64,000 nt of DNA from JAKAQB01 sp027320105 (GTDB lineage: Bacteria; Actinomycetota; Acidimicrobiia; Acidimicrobiales; Palsa-688), in NCBI GenBank assembly GCA_027320105.1, contig DAHVMA010000068.1:44182-108181 (forward strand), given 5' to 3'. Below are positions 1 to 7,900 of this stretch, piece by piece. The number at the start of each line of letters is the position of its first letter. Position 1 is the stretch's first letter. Under the pieces are notes generated by a model. It was not told the origin of the DNA and did no database searches. It worked only from the letters and a program-made list of their open reading frames with translations. The translations under genes and the position numbers were made by a program.

Positions 1-96
1 CAGCCGGGATCGCGAGGTCGCGATTGACGGCATCCGCGCCGGGTTGGTGCCGTCCTGGATCACCGATGTCGAGGTGCCAGGACGACGCGTGGGCCG
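1..96. other. Window edge, no supported gene
   Basis: This stretch lies downstream of the minus-strand VapC gene. The plus strand is open from the window edge, but I recognise no family in the translated fragment and it may be chance in GC-rich DNA. Nothing else is seen. Confidence 0.4.
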
Positions 97-507
97 TCAT
101 GAGTCGGAGCCCTGTGCACCGAGTAGATGCATGGCGCCGTCTCGTGCCGCCCGTCGATCGAAGGTCACGGTGTGCTCGCAGCCCGCAGCCCGGCCCAGTT
201 CGGCGATGATGGCGTCTACGAAGTCGAGGTGGCCGCGCGAAGCGGTCAGCGCCGCCCGCACGACGGCGTCTCGGTCGACGCGAAGCTCACGCGCGTCCAA
301 CAGACCCTGCAGCAACTCAGAGCTGCGATCAGCACCGACCTTGTAGGCGCGGCGCAAGACCCAGTAGACCTCGACCATGGTCACCAGGCTGAGATAGCCC
401 GGGTCGGTCTCGGTCAGTTCGTCGATCAGCGCAGAGGCTACCGGCGACTGGTCCGGATCGTCCTGAACGAGGTAGCGGACGACGACATTGGTGTCGAGTC
501 CGATCAC
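97..507 (-). CDS. vapC: PIN-domain ribonuclease toxin, VapC type
   Basis: A 136-residue PIN-domain protein, predicted to be the toxin of a type II toxin-antitoxin pair that cleaves RNA. The sequence shows the PIN pattern: an N-terminal IGLDTNVVVRYL strand with the first acidic residue (Asp5), Glu in the MVEVYW segment near residue 46, Asp in the DFVDAIIAEL helix, and a closing TFDR. Length matches VapC proteins. It overlaps the upstream antitoxin gene by 4 bases (ATGA), so the pair is co-translated. The exact RNA target cannot be read from sequence. Family call is firm, activity is inferred. Confidence 0.9.
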   Translation of the reverse strand: MIGLDTNVVVRYLVQDDPDQSPVASALIDELTETDPGYLSLVTMVEVYWVLRRAYKVGADRSSELLQGLLDARELRVDRDAVVRAALTASRGHLDFVDAIIAELGRAAGCEHTVTFDRRAARDGAMHLLGAQGSDS

Positions 508-755
508 CGAGGATCTGCCACGGCGACTGCGGCCGCTGCGATTGCGTCGTCCATCTCGTCGATGCCGACCGGACGCGACGGGCGCGGCACGGATCCCTTC
601 AGGTCCCTGATGGACGCTGCTTCCGGGTGGATCTCGTACCCACCCGTGGCGGTGGGTACGAAGGCGAGCCTCGATCCGGGCCGAAGGCCGAGCTTGGTGC
701 GCACGTCGACCGGGATGGTGACCTGGCCCTTGCTGGTAACGGTCGCAGACGGCAT
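504..755 (-). CDS. vapB: AbrB/SpoVT-type antitoxin
   Basis: An 83-residue antitoxin with an N-terminal AbrB/MazE-like swapped-hairpin DNA-binding domain (motif VTSKGQVTIPVDVR followed by LGLRPGSRLAF) and a C-terminal tail that would neutralise the neighbouring PIN toxin. I chose the ATG at 755 because a strong AAGGAGAG ribosome binding site sits 5 bases upstream and the AbrB fold starts right there; an in-frame extension to 845 adds unrelated residues. A perfect 10-bp inverted repeat covers the ribosome binding site, suggesting autorepression. Confidence 0.88.
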   Translation of the reverse strand: MPSATVTSKGQVTIPVDVRTKLGLRPGSRLAFVPTATGGYEIHPEAASIRDLKGSVPRPSRPVGIDEMDDAIAAAAVAVADPR

Positions 756-757
756 GA

Positions 758-782
758 CTCTCCTTACTACAGGTAAGGAGAG
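758..782. promoter_or_regulatory. Inverted repeat, likely antitoxin operator
   Basis: CTCTCCTTAC at 758-767 and GTAAGGAGAG at 773-782 form a perfect 10-bp inverted repeat with a 5-base spacer. The left arm contains the ribosome binding site of the AbrB antitoxin gene, whose ATG is at 755. AbrB-type antitoxins usually bind palindromes of this kind in their own promoters, so this is the probable autoregulatory operator; an RNA hairpin hiding the ribosome binding site is an alternative. Confidence 0.7.
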
Positions 783-818
783 CTTACAGGCATGAGCGGT
801 GGCAAAGAGGTCGTTCGG

Positions 819-824
819 TATGAT
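819..824 (+). promoter_or_regulatory. -10 hexamer of the RHH/PIN pair (leaderless)
   Basis: TATGAT lies 7 bases before the ATG at 832, and there is no ribosome binding site. This spacing places transcription start at or next to the start codon. No convincing -35 is seen. Confidence 0.5.
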
Positions 825-831
825 CGCTGGT

Positions 832-1062
832 ATGACGATGTCCAAGATCGCCGTGACCCTTCCTGCCGGGCTCGTTGAGCAAGCCCAGCGGGCTGTCGCC
901 GAAGGTCGGGCTACCAGCGTCAGCGCCTACGTCGCGCGGGCCCTGGAGGACCGCGCCAAGCTTGACGAGCTGGCATCCCTGCTCGACGCGATGCTCGCGG
1001 AGTCAGGCGGGCCGCTCACGCCGGCCGAGCAGCGGGAGGCCGACCGGGTGCTCGGCCGATGA
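832..1062 (+). CDS. Ribbon-helix-helix (CopG-like) antitoxin
   Basis: A 76-residue protein beginning MTMSKIAVTLPAGLVEQAQRAV, a short beta strand followed by two helices as in CopG/Arc/MetJ antitoxins, with the GRATSVSAYVARALEDRAK helix region. It is predicted to bind DNA as a dimer and to neutralise the PIN toxin encoded next, which it overlaps by 4 bases (ATGA at 1059-1062). The start at 832 is favoured by a TATGAT box 7 bases upstream; in-frame upstream starts at 799 and 820 would add residues outside the fold. Confidence 0.82.
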   Translation: MTMSKIAVTLPAGLVEQAQRAVAEGRATSVSAYVARALEDRAKLDELASLLDAMLAESGGPLTPAEQREADRVLGR

Positions 1063-1436
1063 GCGGTGCCGTGCTCGACGCTGGCGCCCTCATCGCATTC
1101 GAGCGCGGCGACCGCGCTGTGGTCGCTGTCGTTGCCCGAGCCGTCGAGCACGGCGACGAGCTCGCCATCCCGGCCGGGGTTGTCGCTCAGGTCTGGCGGG
1201 ATGGTCGCCGCCAGGTTCGCCTGGCACGCCTGCTGGCCTCGGACGCCAGCGCCGTGATCTCCCTCGACGACCGTCGATCCCGGGCCGCAGGGCAGCTGTG
1301 CGGCGTCTCTCGCACGAGCGACGTCATCGACGCCTCGGTAGCCCTGCTTGCCCGCGAGCGTCACGTCGCCGTGCTCACCTCCGACCCCGAGGACCTCCGG
1401 CACCTCGACGCCACCTTGGAGCTCGTCACCGTCTGA
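1059..1436 (+). CDS. PIN-domain toxin, VapC-like
   Basis: A 125-residue PIN-domain protein, the presumed RNase toxin partner of the overlapping ribbon-helix-helix antitoxin. Visible landmarks are VLDAGALIAFERGD (first Asp at residue 7), IPAGVVAQVWRDG, TSDVIDASVALLA with an Asp, and VLTSDPEDL near the C-terminus. The position that is normally Glu in the second helix reads Gln (AQVW), which is shared by some PIN proteins but could weaken metal binding. It is not closely similar to the other VapC in this window. Confidence 0.87.
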   Translation: MSGAVLDAGALIAFERGDRAVVAVVARAVEHGDELAIPAGVVAQVWRDGRRQVRLARLLASDASAVISLDDRRSRAAGQLCGVSRTSDVIDASVALLARERHVAVLTSDPEDLRHLDATLELVTV

Positions 1437-1584
1437 GCCTGAGCCTGAGGCTCCCGCGCCCTGACGACGACGACGAACGGTGACGGGGCGCTGATCTCAG
1501 GCGCGCCATCGGACCTGGGCACCCTGGCGCGGTGGCGGGCCGCGAGCGCGAGGCCGGCGTCGATGGCGTCGGGGGCCCTGGTGG

Positions 1585-1614
1585 TTGACCAGGTGGGGGG
1601 AAAGGGCGTATCGT
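1585..1614 (+). promoter_or_regulatory. Candidate promoter of the mraZ operon
   Basis: TTGACC at 1585-1590 and TATCGT at 1609-1614 are separated by 18 bases, a plausible vegetative promoter about 70 bases before mraZ. The 249-base gap from the PIN toxin to mraZ holds no gene and is where the division-operon promoter is expected. Confidence 0.5.
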
Positions 1615-1640
1615 GGTGGGAAGTGGCGCGAAGGGGTGGG
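1594..1640 (+). promoter_or_regulatory. GTGG repeats, possible MraZ-binding boxes
   Basis: Several TGG(G/C/T) elements occur here (1594, 1614, 1617, 1624, 1637) around the predicted -10 and just downstream. MraZ proteins bind direct TGGG-type repeats upstream of their own gene. The spacing is not regular, so the assignment is weak. Confidence 0.3.
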
Positions 1641-1685
1641 CCCGGAGCGTGGCGGAGGACGAAAGCCGAGTGACCAGTGGGGCCG

Positions 1686-2120
1686 ATGTTCTTCGGGAGG
1701 TACGAGCACTCCCTGGATGCGAAGGGACGAGTCGTCCTGCCGGCGCGCTTCCGTGCGGGCTTCGACACGAAGGCCCACCTGACGCAATACCTGGACGGCT
1801 GCCTCGCTCTGTGGACTCCCGACGAGTTCAACAAGCGATTCGTGGAGTTCTCCCAGTCACAGGAGCGGGGGACGGCGCATCGGCACCTGGCCCGCTTCTG
1901 GTCCGCCGGGGTGATCGAGGTGGACATCGACCGGCAGGGCCGGGTCGGCCCGGTGCCTGGCCACCTGAAGGAGTACGCCCATCTCGACCGCAACGTGCTC
2001 GTCGTCGGGGCGATGGAGCGCATCGAGCTGTGGGACCCGCAGGAGTGGGAGACGCGGGTGCAGCCGGCGGAGGCCGACCTCCGCAACCCGCCAGACCCCG
2101 TAGACCCCGCAAGGAGCTGA
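1686..2120 (+). CDS. mraZ: Transcriptional regulator MraZ
   Basis: A 144-residue MraZ protein, the DNA-binding regulator of its own division and cell-wall operon. It has the two tandem AbrB-like halves with the paired DxxxR motifs, DAKGRVVLPARFR near residue 11 and DRQGRVGPVPGHLKEYA near residue 80. Translation from the ATG at 1686 gives the conserved MFFGRYEHSLD beginning; an ATG three codons earlier is less likely. It is the first gene of the dcw cluster; the next gene rsmH begins 155 bases later, a larger gap than elsewhere in the operon. Confidence 0.97.
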   Translation: MFFGRYEHSLDAKGRVVLPARFRAGFDTKAHLTQYLDGCLALWTPDEFNKRFVEFSQSQERGTAHRHLARFWSAGVIEVDIDRQGRVGPVPGHLKEYAHLDRNVLVVGAMERIELWDPQEWETRVQPAEADLRNPPDPVDPARS

Positions 2121-2275
2121 GCGGCCACGGCCGGCACCCTGCGATCTTCGACACCGTGGTGGCTGGGCTCGTGCGCAGCCTCTCGACCGGCAGGGTGGGA
2201 GTCCCCTTCTCCGCCCGCTTCCACTCCGCGCGTCCGGGGAGACATCCCGGCGGCACGCTGGTCGGGGGGCTGCGG

Positions 2276-3244
2276 ATGAGCCCGGCCCCGGAATATGGTC
2301 ACCGGCCCGTCATGCTCGAAGAGATCGTCGAGCTCCTCGAGCCCGTCCCCGACGGCGTGCTCCTCGACGGCACAGTCGGCGGGGCCGGGCACGCCCGGGC
2401 GCTCCTCGAAGCGCATCCCGGGCTTCGTCTCGTCGCGATCGACCGCGACCCCGAGGCCATCGCGGCAGCGTCCGCGGCGCTCGGAGCTTTCGGGGAGCGG
2501 GCGACGATCGTGCATGCCCGCTTCGACGAGGTCGGCGTCGTGCTGGACCGTTTGGGCGTCCCGGCCGTCTCCGCCGCCCTGCTCGACCTGGGCGTGAGCT
2601 CCTGGCAGCTCGACCGGCCCGAGCGCGGGTTCGGCTACCGGGCTACCGGCCCGCTCGACATGCGGATGGACCCGGGTGCTGGGAGGTCAGCAGCCGACCT
2701 CGCAAACGAGTTGCCCGCCGGCGAGCTGGCCCGCATCCTCCGGGAGTACGGCGACGAGCGGTTCGCCGCCCGCATCGCCCGGGCCATCGTCGATGCCCGG
2801 CCGGTCGTCTCCACCGGACAGCTGGCCGACGTCGTGCGCGACGCCATCCCCGCCGCCACCCGTCGTCGCGGCGGCCATCCCGCCCGCCGCAGCTTCCAGG
2901 CGCTGCGCATCGCCGTCAACGACGAGCTGCAGATCCTGCCCGGGACCGTCGACACGCTGGTCGATCGCCTCCAGCCGGGCGGCAGGATCGCCGTCCTCTC
3001 CTACCACTCGGGGGAGGACCGGATCGTCAAGGACCGCTTGCGGTGGGCGGCCACCGGCGGCTGCACCTGCCCTCCGGGCATGCCCTGCGTGTGCGGGGCG
3101 GAGCCGCTCGTCCGCCTGCTTGGCCGGGGCGCCCGGCGCCCCACCGGTGCCGAGATCGCCGACAACCGCCGGGCCGAGAGCGCCCGGCTGCGCGCCGCCG
3201 AGCGCCTCACCCCGCCCGACACACCCATTCAGGACCAGCCATGA
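2276..3244 (+). CDS. rsmH: 16S rRNA (cytosine(1402)-N4)-methyltransferase RsmH
   Basis: A 322-residue SAM-dependent enzyme that methylates N4 of C1402 in 16S rRNA. It shows the N-terminal GHRPVMLEEIVELL, the SAM-binding loop LLDGTVGGAGHARALLE, the ALLDLGVSSWQLD and FGYRATGPLDMRMD blocks, and the C-terminal RRSFQALRIAVNDEL and SYHSGEDRIVK motifs. The ATG at 2276 fits the family start; the frame is open upstream but that part is not conserved. Its stop overlaps the ftsL start (ATGA), indicating translational coupling. Confidence 0.97.
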   Translation: MSPAPEYGHRPVMLEEIVELLEPVPDGVLLDGTVGGAGHARALLEAHPGLRLVAIDRDPEAIAAASAALGAFGERATIVHARFDEVGVVLDRLGVPAVSAALLDLGVSSWQLDRPERGFGYRATGPLDMRMDPGAGRSAADLANELPAGELARILREYGDERFAARIARAIVDARPVVSTGQLADVVRDAIPAATRRRGGHPARRSFQALRIAVNDELQILPGTVDTLVDRLQPGGRIAVLSYHSGEDRIVKDRLRWAATGGCTCPPGMPCVCGAEPLVRLLGRGARRPTGAEIADNRRAESARLRAAERLTPPDTPIQDQP

Positions 3245-4077
3245 CCACCACCCTCGACCGAACCCGTACGTCCCGCGCACCGATGGGACGCCGCCAGCAC
3301 AGCCGGCGCGCCGACCCAACCGGGTCCAGGCGGACCGAGGCGCGCGCCGCCATGTCGGCGCAAGGTCGAGCCCAGCTCCGTGCGGGGTCGACGAGCGGTG
3401 GCCTGGCCGCTCGGGCCGCCGCGGCGCGAGCCCGGCGGGAGCCTGGTACTGGCGCGACCACGCCGCCGGCGCCGGCGAGGAGACCGGCGTCCGTGGCGAG
3501 CCGGGTCCCGGTGGCGCCCCGCCGCCCCGGCGCCGGCAGGACGCTGGCGGGTGACGACACGACCGGATCCCGGCGGCGCCCGCCGATCCTCCGCCGGCCG
3601 GAGGCCCTGGCCGAGACGGCGGTCCGGCGGGGCGGGGGGGCGGCCGCCGCGGCAGCCCTGCGCGCCCCGGACCGTGAGCCGGTGGAGCGCCGGCACCTGG
3701 AGCTCGTCGAGCCCCGACGCCGCGCCGGTGGTGGCCGGAAGCGAGCCCGCCTGTTGCTGGCGGGGCTTTCGGCGCTGGGAATCGTCACCGTGTTCGGGCT
3801 CGTCGCCCTGCACGTGGTCTCGGCCGAGAAGCAGTTCCAGATCGACCGCCTCGCCGCGCAGGAGCAGCAGCTCCAGAACACGTACTCCGACCTGCGCCTG
3901 CAGGTCGACGTCCTGGACACGCCGCAGCGGGTCCTGTCGGAGGCGCAGCACCTGGGCATGGTGCAGCCCTCGTCGGTCACCTTCCTGCGCGTCCGTGGTG
4001 GCGCCCCCGCAACGGGCGCTCCGTCGGGGCCGTCTGACTGGACGAAGATGAAGGCCGTGTTGGCAGGCAACCCGTGA
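3241..4077 (+). CDS. ftsL: FtsL-like septum protein with a long disordered N-terminus
   Basis: A 278-residue protein in the ftsL position. Residues 1 to about 175 are rich in Ala, Arg, Pro and Gly and look disordered and cytoplasmic. One transmembrane helix (about 178-203, LLLAGLSALGIVTVFGLVAL) is followed by a short coiled coil with the septum-initiator signature (IDRLAAQEQQLQNTYSDLRLQVDVL) and an SEAQHLGMVQP segment as in FtsL/DivIC. FtsL recruits FtsW/FtsI with FtsQ and DivIC. The very long N-terminal tail is unusual. The usual next gene, ftsI, is missing. Confidence 0.85.
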   Translation: MTTTLDRTRTSRAPMGRRQHSRRADPTGSRRTEARAAMSAQGRAQLRAGSTSGGLAARAAAARARREPGTGATTPPAPARRPASVASRVPVAPRRPGAGRTLAGDDTTGSRRRPPILRRPEALAETAVRRGGGAAAAAALRAPDREPVERRHLELVEPRRRAGGGRKRARLLLAGLSALGIVTVFGLVALHVVSAEKQFQIDRLAAQEQQLQNTYSDLRLQVDVLDTPQRVLSEAQHLGMVQPSSVTFLRVRGGAPATGAPSGPSDWTKMKAVLAGNP

Positions 4078-4116
4078 TCGGGTTCTCCCTGGTCACCTGG
4101 GCCGGTCACTGACGCC

Positions 4117-5568
4117 GTGCAGCTCGATCGGCTGGTCGAGCGAGCACTCGCGGGGACCGGGCTCGTCGTCGAAGTGCTCGGCGACGCCGGCGTCGACATC
4201 GTCTCCGTCAGCATGGACTCGCGGCGGGTGGTGCCCGGAGCCATCTTCGCGTGCGTGCCCGGCGCCACCGCCGACGGCCACGCCTTCGCCCCGGCCGCTG
4301 TGGGTGCCGGTGCGGTGGCGCTGCTGTGCGAGCGGCCAGTCGACCTAGGGGTGCCTCAGGTCGTCGTGCATTCGGTGCGCGCCGCGCTCGGCCCGGTCGC
4401 TGCCGCTGTGCATGGGTGGCCGGCCGACGACCTGATCGTCGTCGGGGTCACGGGGACCAACGGGAAGACCACGACGTGCGTCCTCTTGGCGGCGGTGTTC
4501 GAGGCCCACGGCTGGCGGTCGGCAGCCGTCGGGACGCTCAGCCAGGCACGGACGACCCCCGAAGCCCCCGACCTCCAGCAGCGCCTCGCCGAGTTGCGGC
4601 GGGACGGGCACCGTGCGGTAGCCATGGAGGTCTCCTCCCACGCCCTCGACCAGCACCGCGTCGGCGGCGTCCACTTCGCCGCTGGAGTGCTCACCAACGT
4701 GACGCAGGACCACCTCGACTACCACGGGACGATGGAGCGCTACTTCGAGGCCAAGGCCCGGCTCTTCGAGCCCGGCCGCACCCGCCTCGCCGTCGTCAAC
4801 CGCGACGACCCGTGGGCTCGCCGCCTCGCCGCCGGGCTCGAAGGCGGTCCCGTGCGGGTCGTCACCTACGGCCTCGACGACGCCGCCGGCCTCGACATCG
4901 CCGCCGGCGGCAGCAACTTCACCTGGCGGGGCCAACCGATGCGCGTCGCCCTCGGCGGCCGGTTTAACGTGGCCAACGCCCTGGCGGCCGCCACCTGCGC
5001 CGGCGAGCTGGGGGTGCCGGCGTCGGAGATCGCCACCGGGCTGGCCGAGGTGCGGACGGTGCGGGGCCGGTTCGAGCGGATCGACGCCGGGCAACCGTTC
5101 ACCGTGCTCGTCGACTATGCCCACACACCCGACGGGCTCCGCCAGGTGCTCGCCGCGGCGAGGGAGTTGGCGGGGGGACGGGTGGTGGTGGTGTTCGGGG
5201 CGGGCGGTGACCGCGATCGTGAGAAGCGCCCGGAGATGGGGATGGTGGCCGCCCAGCTGGCGGACCTGGCGGTGGTGACATCCGACAACCCTCGGAGCGA
5301 GGATCCTGGAGCCATCATCGCCGAGGTGGTCAGCGGCGCCGGCGACGTCACCCGGGTCCGGATCATCCCCGATCGCGCCGAGGCCATCGAGACGGCCGTC
5401 TGGGTCGCCGGCCCCGGCGACGTCGTGGTCATAGCCGGGAAGGGCCACGAACCCGGTCAGGAGATGGGCGGCCAGGTCCGGCCGTTCGACGACGCCGAGG
5501 TTGCCCGCCACGCGCTGGAGCGGCTGCAGCTGCACCGGGCGCATTGGGGCCCGGTCTGCCCCGGATGA
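4117..5568 (+). CDS. murE: UDP-MurNAc-tripeptide synthetase MurE (meso-DAP type)
   Basis: A 483-residue Mur ligase that adds the third amino acid to UDP-MurNAc-L-Ala-D-Glu in the cytoplasm. It has the ATP loop VGVTGTNGKTTT, the AMEVSSHALDQHR and NVTQDHLDYHGTMERY blocks, RFEWRID-like RGRFERID, DYAHTPDGL, and the selectivity motif DNPRSEDP, which in the family marks meso-diaminopimelate as substrate. The start is GTG at 4117, 39 bases after ftsL. It overlaps mraY by 4 bases; the murF gene normally found between them is absent. Confidence 0.97.
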   Translation: MQLDRLVERALAGTGLVVEVLGDAGVDIVSVSMDSRRVVPGAIFACVPGATADGHAFAPAAVGAGAVALLCERPVDLGVPQVVVHSVRAALGPVAAAVHGWPADDLIVVGVTGTNGKTTTCVLLAAVFEAHGWRSAAVGTLSQARTTPEAPDLQQRLAELRRDGHRAVAMEVSSHALDQHRVGGVHFAAGVLTNVTQDHLDYHGTMERYFEAKARLFEPGRTRLAVVNRDDPWARRLAAGLEGGPVRVVTYGLDDAAGLDIAAGGSNFTWRGQPMRVALGGRFNVANALAAATCAGELGVPASEIATGLAEVRTVRGRFERIDAGQPFTVLVDYAHTPDGLRQVLAAARELAGGRVVVVFGAGGDRDREKRPEMGMVAAQLADLAVVTSDNPRSEDPGAIIAEVVSGAGDVTRVRIIPDRAEAIETAVWVAGPGDVVVIAGKGHEPGQEMGGQVRPFDDAEVARHALERLQLHRAHWGPVCPG

Positions 5569-6605
5569 TCGCGTTGCTGATCGCCGGTGCCGTCGGCCTG
5601 CTCGGCAGCCTGATGGGCACCCCGGTGCTCATCTCGGTGCTGCGGCGGCGCAGCATCGGCCAGCACATCCGCGAGGACGGACCCCGGGGCCACCACGAGA
5701 AGGCCGGCACTCCCACGATGGGGGGCATCGCGATCATCGGCGCGGGCGTGACCGGCTATCTGGCCGCCCACGCCGAACGCATCCAGATCTTCACGAGCCG
5801 GGGACTGGTGGCCTGCGCCGCCATCTGCCTGTTCGGGCTCGTGGGCTTCGCCGACGACTGGCTCAAGGTGAGCCGGCAGCGCAGCCTGGGGCTCAGCGCC
5901 CGGACCAAGGCGGGGGCTTTGCTCGTCGTCTCGGTCGGCTTCGCCGTGGTGGCGGTGCGGGTGCTGCACGTGTCGACGCGCCTGTCGTTCGTGCGGTTCG
6001 ACTCGCCGGGCTGGCAGCTCGGCGCCATCGGCTGGGTCGTCCTCGCCGCCCTCGCCCAGCTCGGTACGACCAACGCCGTGAACCTGACCGACGGCCTCGA
6101 CGGCCTGGCGGCGGGGGCGACCGGGTTCTCGTTCGTGAGCTTCACCGTCATCGGCTTCTTCCAGCTCCGGCACTTCAGCGTCTACCACAACCCCTACCCC
6201 GCCTCCCTGGACGAGGCCGTCCTGGCGTCGGCGATGGTTGGTGCGTGCGCCGGCTTCCTCTGGTGGAACTGCGCGCCGGCCCGGATCTTCATGGGGGACA
6301 CGGGCGCGCTGGGGCTCGGCGGTGGCATCGCCGTGCTGGCGCTGCTCGAGAACCTCGACCTGCTCCTCCCGGTCATCGGCGGGCTGTTCGTGCTCGAGAC
6401 GCTGTCGGTGATCATCCAGGTGGGCAGCTTCCGGCTCTTCCACCGCCGCGTGTTCCGGATGGCGCCGATCCACCACCACTTCGAGCTGGTCGGTTGGCCC
6501 GAGACGACGGTGATCGTGCGCTTCTGGATCCTCGCCGCTGCGTTCACGACCCTGGCGGTAGGGGCGTTCTACGCCGACTACATCGCCCAGCGGGGGGGCC
6601 TGTGA
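5565..6605 (+). CDS. mraY: Phospho-MurNAc-pentapeptide translocase MraY
   Basis: A 346-residue polytopic membrane enzyme that transfers phospho-MurNAc-pentapeptide to undecaprenyl phosphate, making lipid I. The conserved loops are all present: KAGTPTMGGIAI, FADDWLK, NAVNLTDGLDGLA with the catalytic Asp residues, FMGDTGALGLGG, and the cytoplasmic HHHFELVGWPE near the end. About ten transmembrane helices are visible. The ATG overlaps the murE stop. In most clusters murD follows; here ftsW follows directly. Confidence 0.97.
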   Translation: MIALLIAGAVGLLGSLMGTPVLISVLRRRSIGQHIREDGPRGHHEKAGTPTMGGIAIIGAGVTGYLAAHAERIQIFTSRGLVACAAICLFGLVGFADDWLKVSRQRSLGLSARTKAGALLVVSVGFAVVAVRVLHVSTRLSFVRFDSPGWQLGAIGWVVLAALAQLGTTNAVNLTDGLDGLAAGATGFSFVSFTVIGFFQLRHFSVYHNPYPASLDEAVLASAMVGACAGFLWWNCAPARIFMGDTGALGLGGGIAVLALLENLDLLLPVIGGLFVLETLSVIIQVGSFRLFHRRVFRMAPIHHHFELVGWPETTVIVRFWILAAAFTTLAVGAFYADYIAQRGGL

Positions 6606-6628
6606 CGGCAGCCGGGAGGAGGAGGGAC

Positions 6629-7900
6629 ATGGTGGCGAGGAACATGGTGGCGAGGGAAGTGGTGCCGGCCACTGATGCTCCGGCCGGAGGTCATCGCCGG
6701 CGGGCGGCCACGATCGACCTGCGCACGCGGGGCGAGCAGCGCCGGCCGGCCGGCGCCAGGACCGGCGCCCGCAGCGACGCCCCGGTCCGCCTGAGGCCCC
6801 GCCCCCACGCCGGCCGGGGGACGTTCACGCTCCTGGTCCTGCTGCTGTCCGTGCTGAACCTCGTCGGCCTCGTCATGGTCCTGTCGGCGTCGTCGGTGGT
6901 GTCGATCCACCAGTACGGGTCACCGTGGCACTACTTCGAGCGGCAGGTCCTGTGGCTCTTGTTCGGGTGCGTCGCCTTCTTCGTCGCCCTCCGCACGGAC
7001 CGGCGGTGGTGGCGCCGCTTCGCCCGCCCGGCGATGGCCATCTCGGTCCTGGCGCTCTTCGCCGTCCTCGTGCCCCACGTCGGGCGCAGCGCCTCGGGCG
7101 CCTCCCGGTGGCTCGGGACGTCCTCGTTCCAGGTCCAGCCCTCCGAGCTGGCCAAGCTAACCTTGATCCTCTTCGCCGCCGACGTGCTCGACCGCCGGGC
7201 GGCCCGCGGCGAGCGCGGTGACTGGCGCTACCAGATGGGCCCGGTGCTGGCCGTGACCGGCCTGCTGGCCGCCCTCGTGCTCGCCCAGCCGGACATGGGG
7301 ACGACCGTGGTGATCGTGGCGATCTCCCTGGCGATGCTGTGCACCGCTGGCATGCCCGGCCGGCCGCTGGCGGCGCTGCTGGCCTTCGGTGCGGTTGGCG
7401 GTGGGCTCATGGCGGTCGCCGCCCCCTACCGCTGGCGCCGGCTCACCGCCTTCCTGCACCCGTTCCGCAATGCCAGCAACACCGGCTTCCAGTCGGTGCA
7501 GGGCCTGCTCGCCCTCGGTGCCGGTCGCTTGACGGGCGACGGTATCGGGTCCAGCCTCGCGTCGTGGGGCTACCTGCCCAATGCTCCCACGGACTTCATC
7601 TTCGCCGTGATCGGCGAGGAGACTGGTCTGGTCGGCACGCTGCTGATGAGCGGCCTGTTCCTGGCGCTCGCTGTGGTGGGCGTCCGCATCGCCTGCGGCG
7701 CCCGCGACCGGTTCTCCGGCCTGATGGCCGCCGGCGTGACGGCATGGCTGATAGGCCAGGCCGTCATCAACATCGGGGCGGTCGTGGGGCTCCTGCCGGT
7801 GACGGGGGTACCCCTGCCGTTCGTATCGTTCGGGGGATCGTCCTTGGTGCTCACGCTCTTCGCGGCGGGCATGCTCGGCAACATCGCCCGCCAGCCGTGA
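6629..7900 (+). CDS. ftsW: Peptidoglycan glycosyltransferase FtsW (SEDS family)
   Basis: A 423-residue SEDS-family membrane protein that polymerises lipid II at the septum. After an Arg-rich cytoplasmic tail of about 65 residues come ten hydrophobic segments with FtsW/RodA signatures: FQVQPSELAKL, QPDMGTTVV, the GDGIGSSLASWGYLPNAPTDFIFAVIGEE loop and LPFVSFGGSSL. I chose ATG 6629 because GGAGGAGGAGGG lies just upstream; a GTG at 6602 overlapping the mraY stop is an alternative. Its usual partner transpeptidase FtsI is not in the cluster. Confidence 0.94.
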   Translation: MVARNMVAREVVPATDAPAGGHRRRAATIDLRTRGEQRRPAGARTGARSDAPVRLRPRPHAGRGTFTLLVLLLSVLNLVGLVMVLSASSVVSIHQYGSPWHYFERQVLWLLFGCVAFFVALRTDRRWWRRFARPAMAISVLALFAVLVPHVGRSASGASRWLGTSSFQVQPSELAKLTLILFAADVLDRRAARGERGDWRYQMGPVLAVTGLLAALVLAQPDMGTTVVIVAISLAMLCTAGMPGRPLAALLAFGAVGGGLMAVAAPYRWRRLTAFLHPFRNASNTGFQSVQGLLALGAGRLTGDGIGSSLASWGYLPNAPTDFIFAVIGEETGLVGTLLMSGLFLALAVVGVRIACGARDRFSGLMAAGVTAWLIGQAVINIGAVVGLLPVTGVPLPFVSFGGSSLVLTLFAAGMLGNIARQP

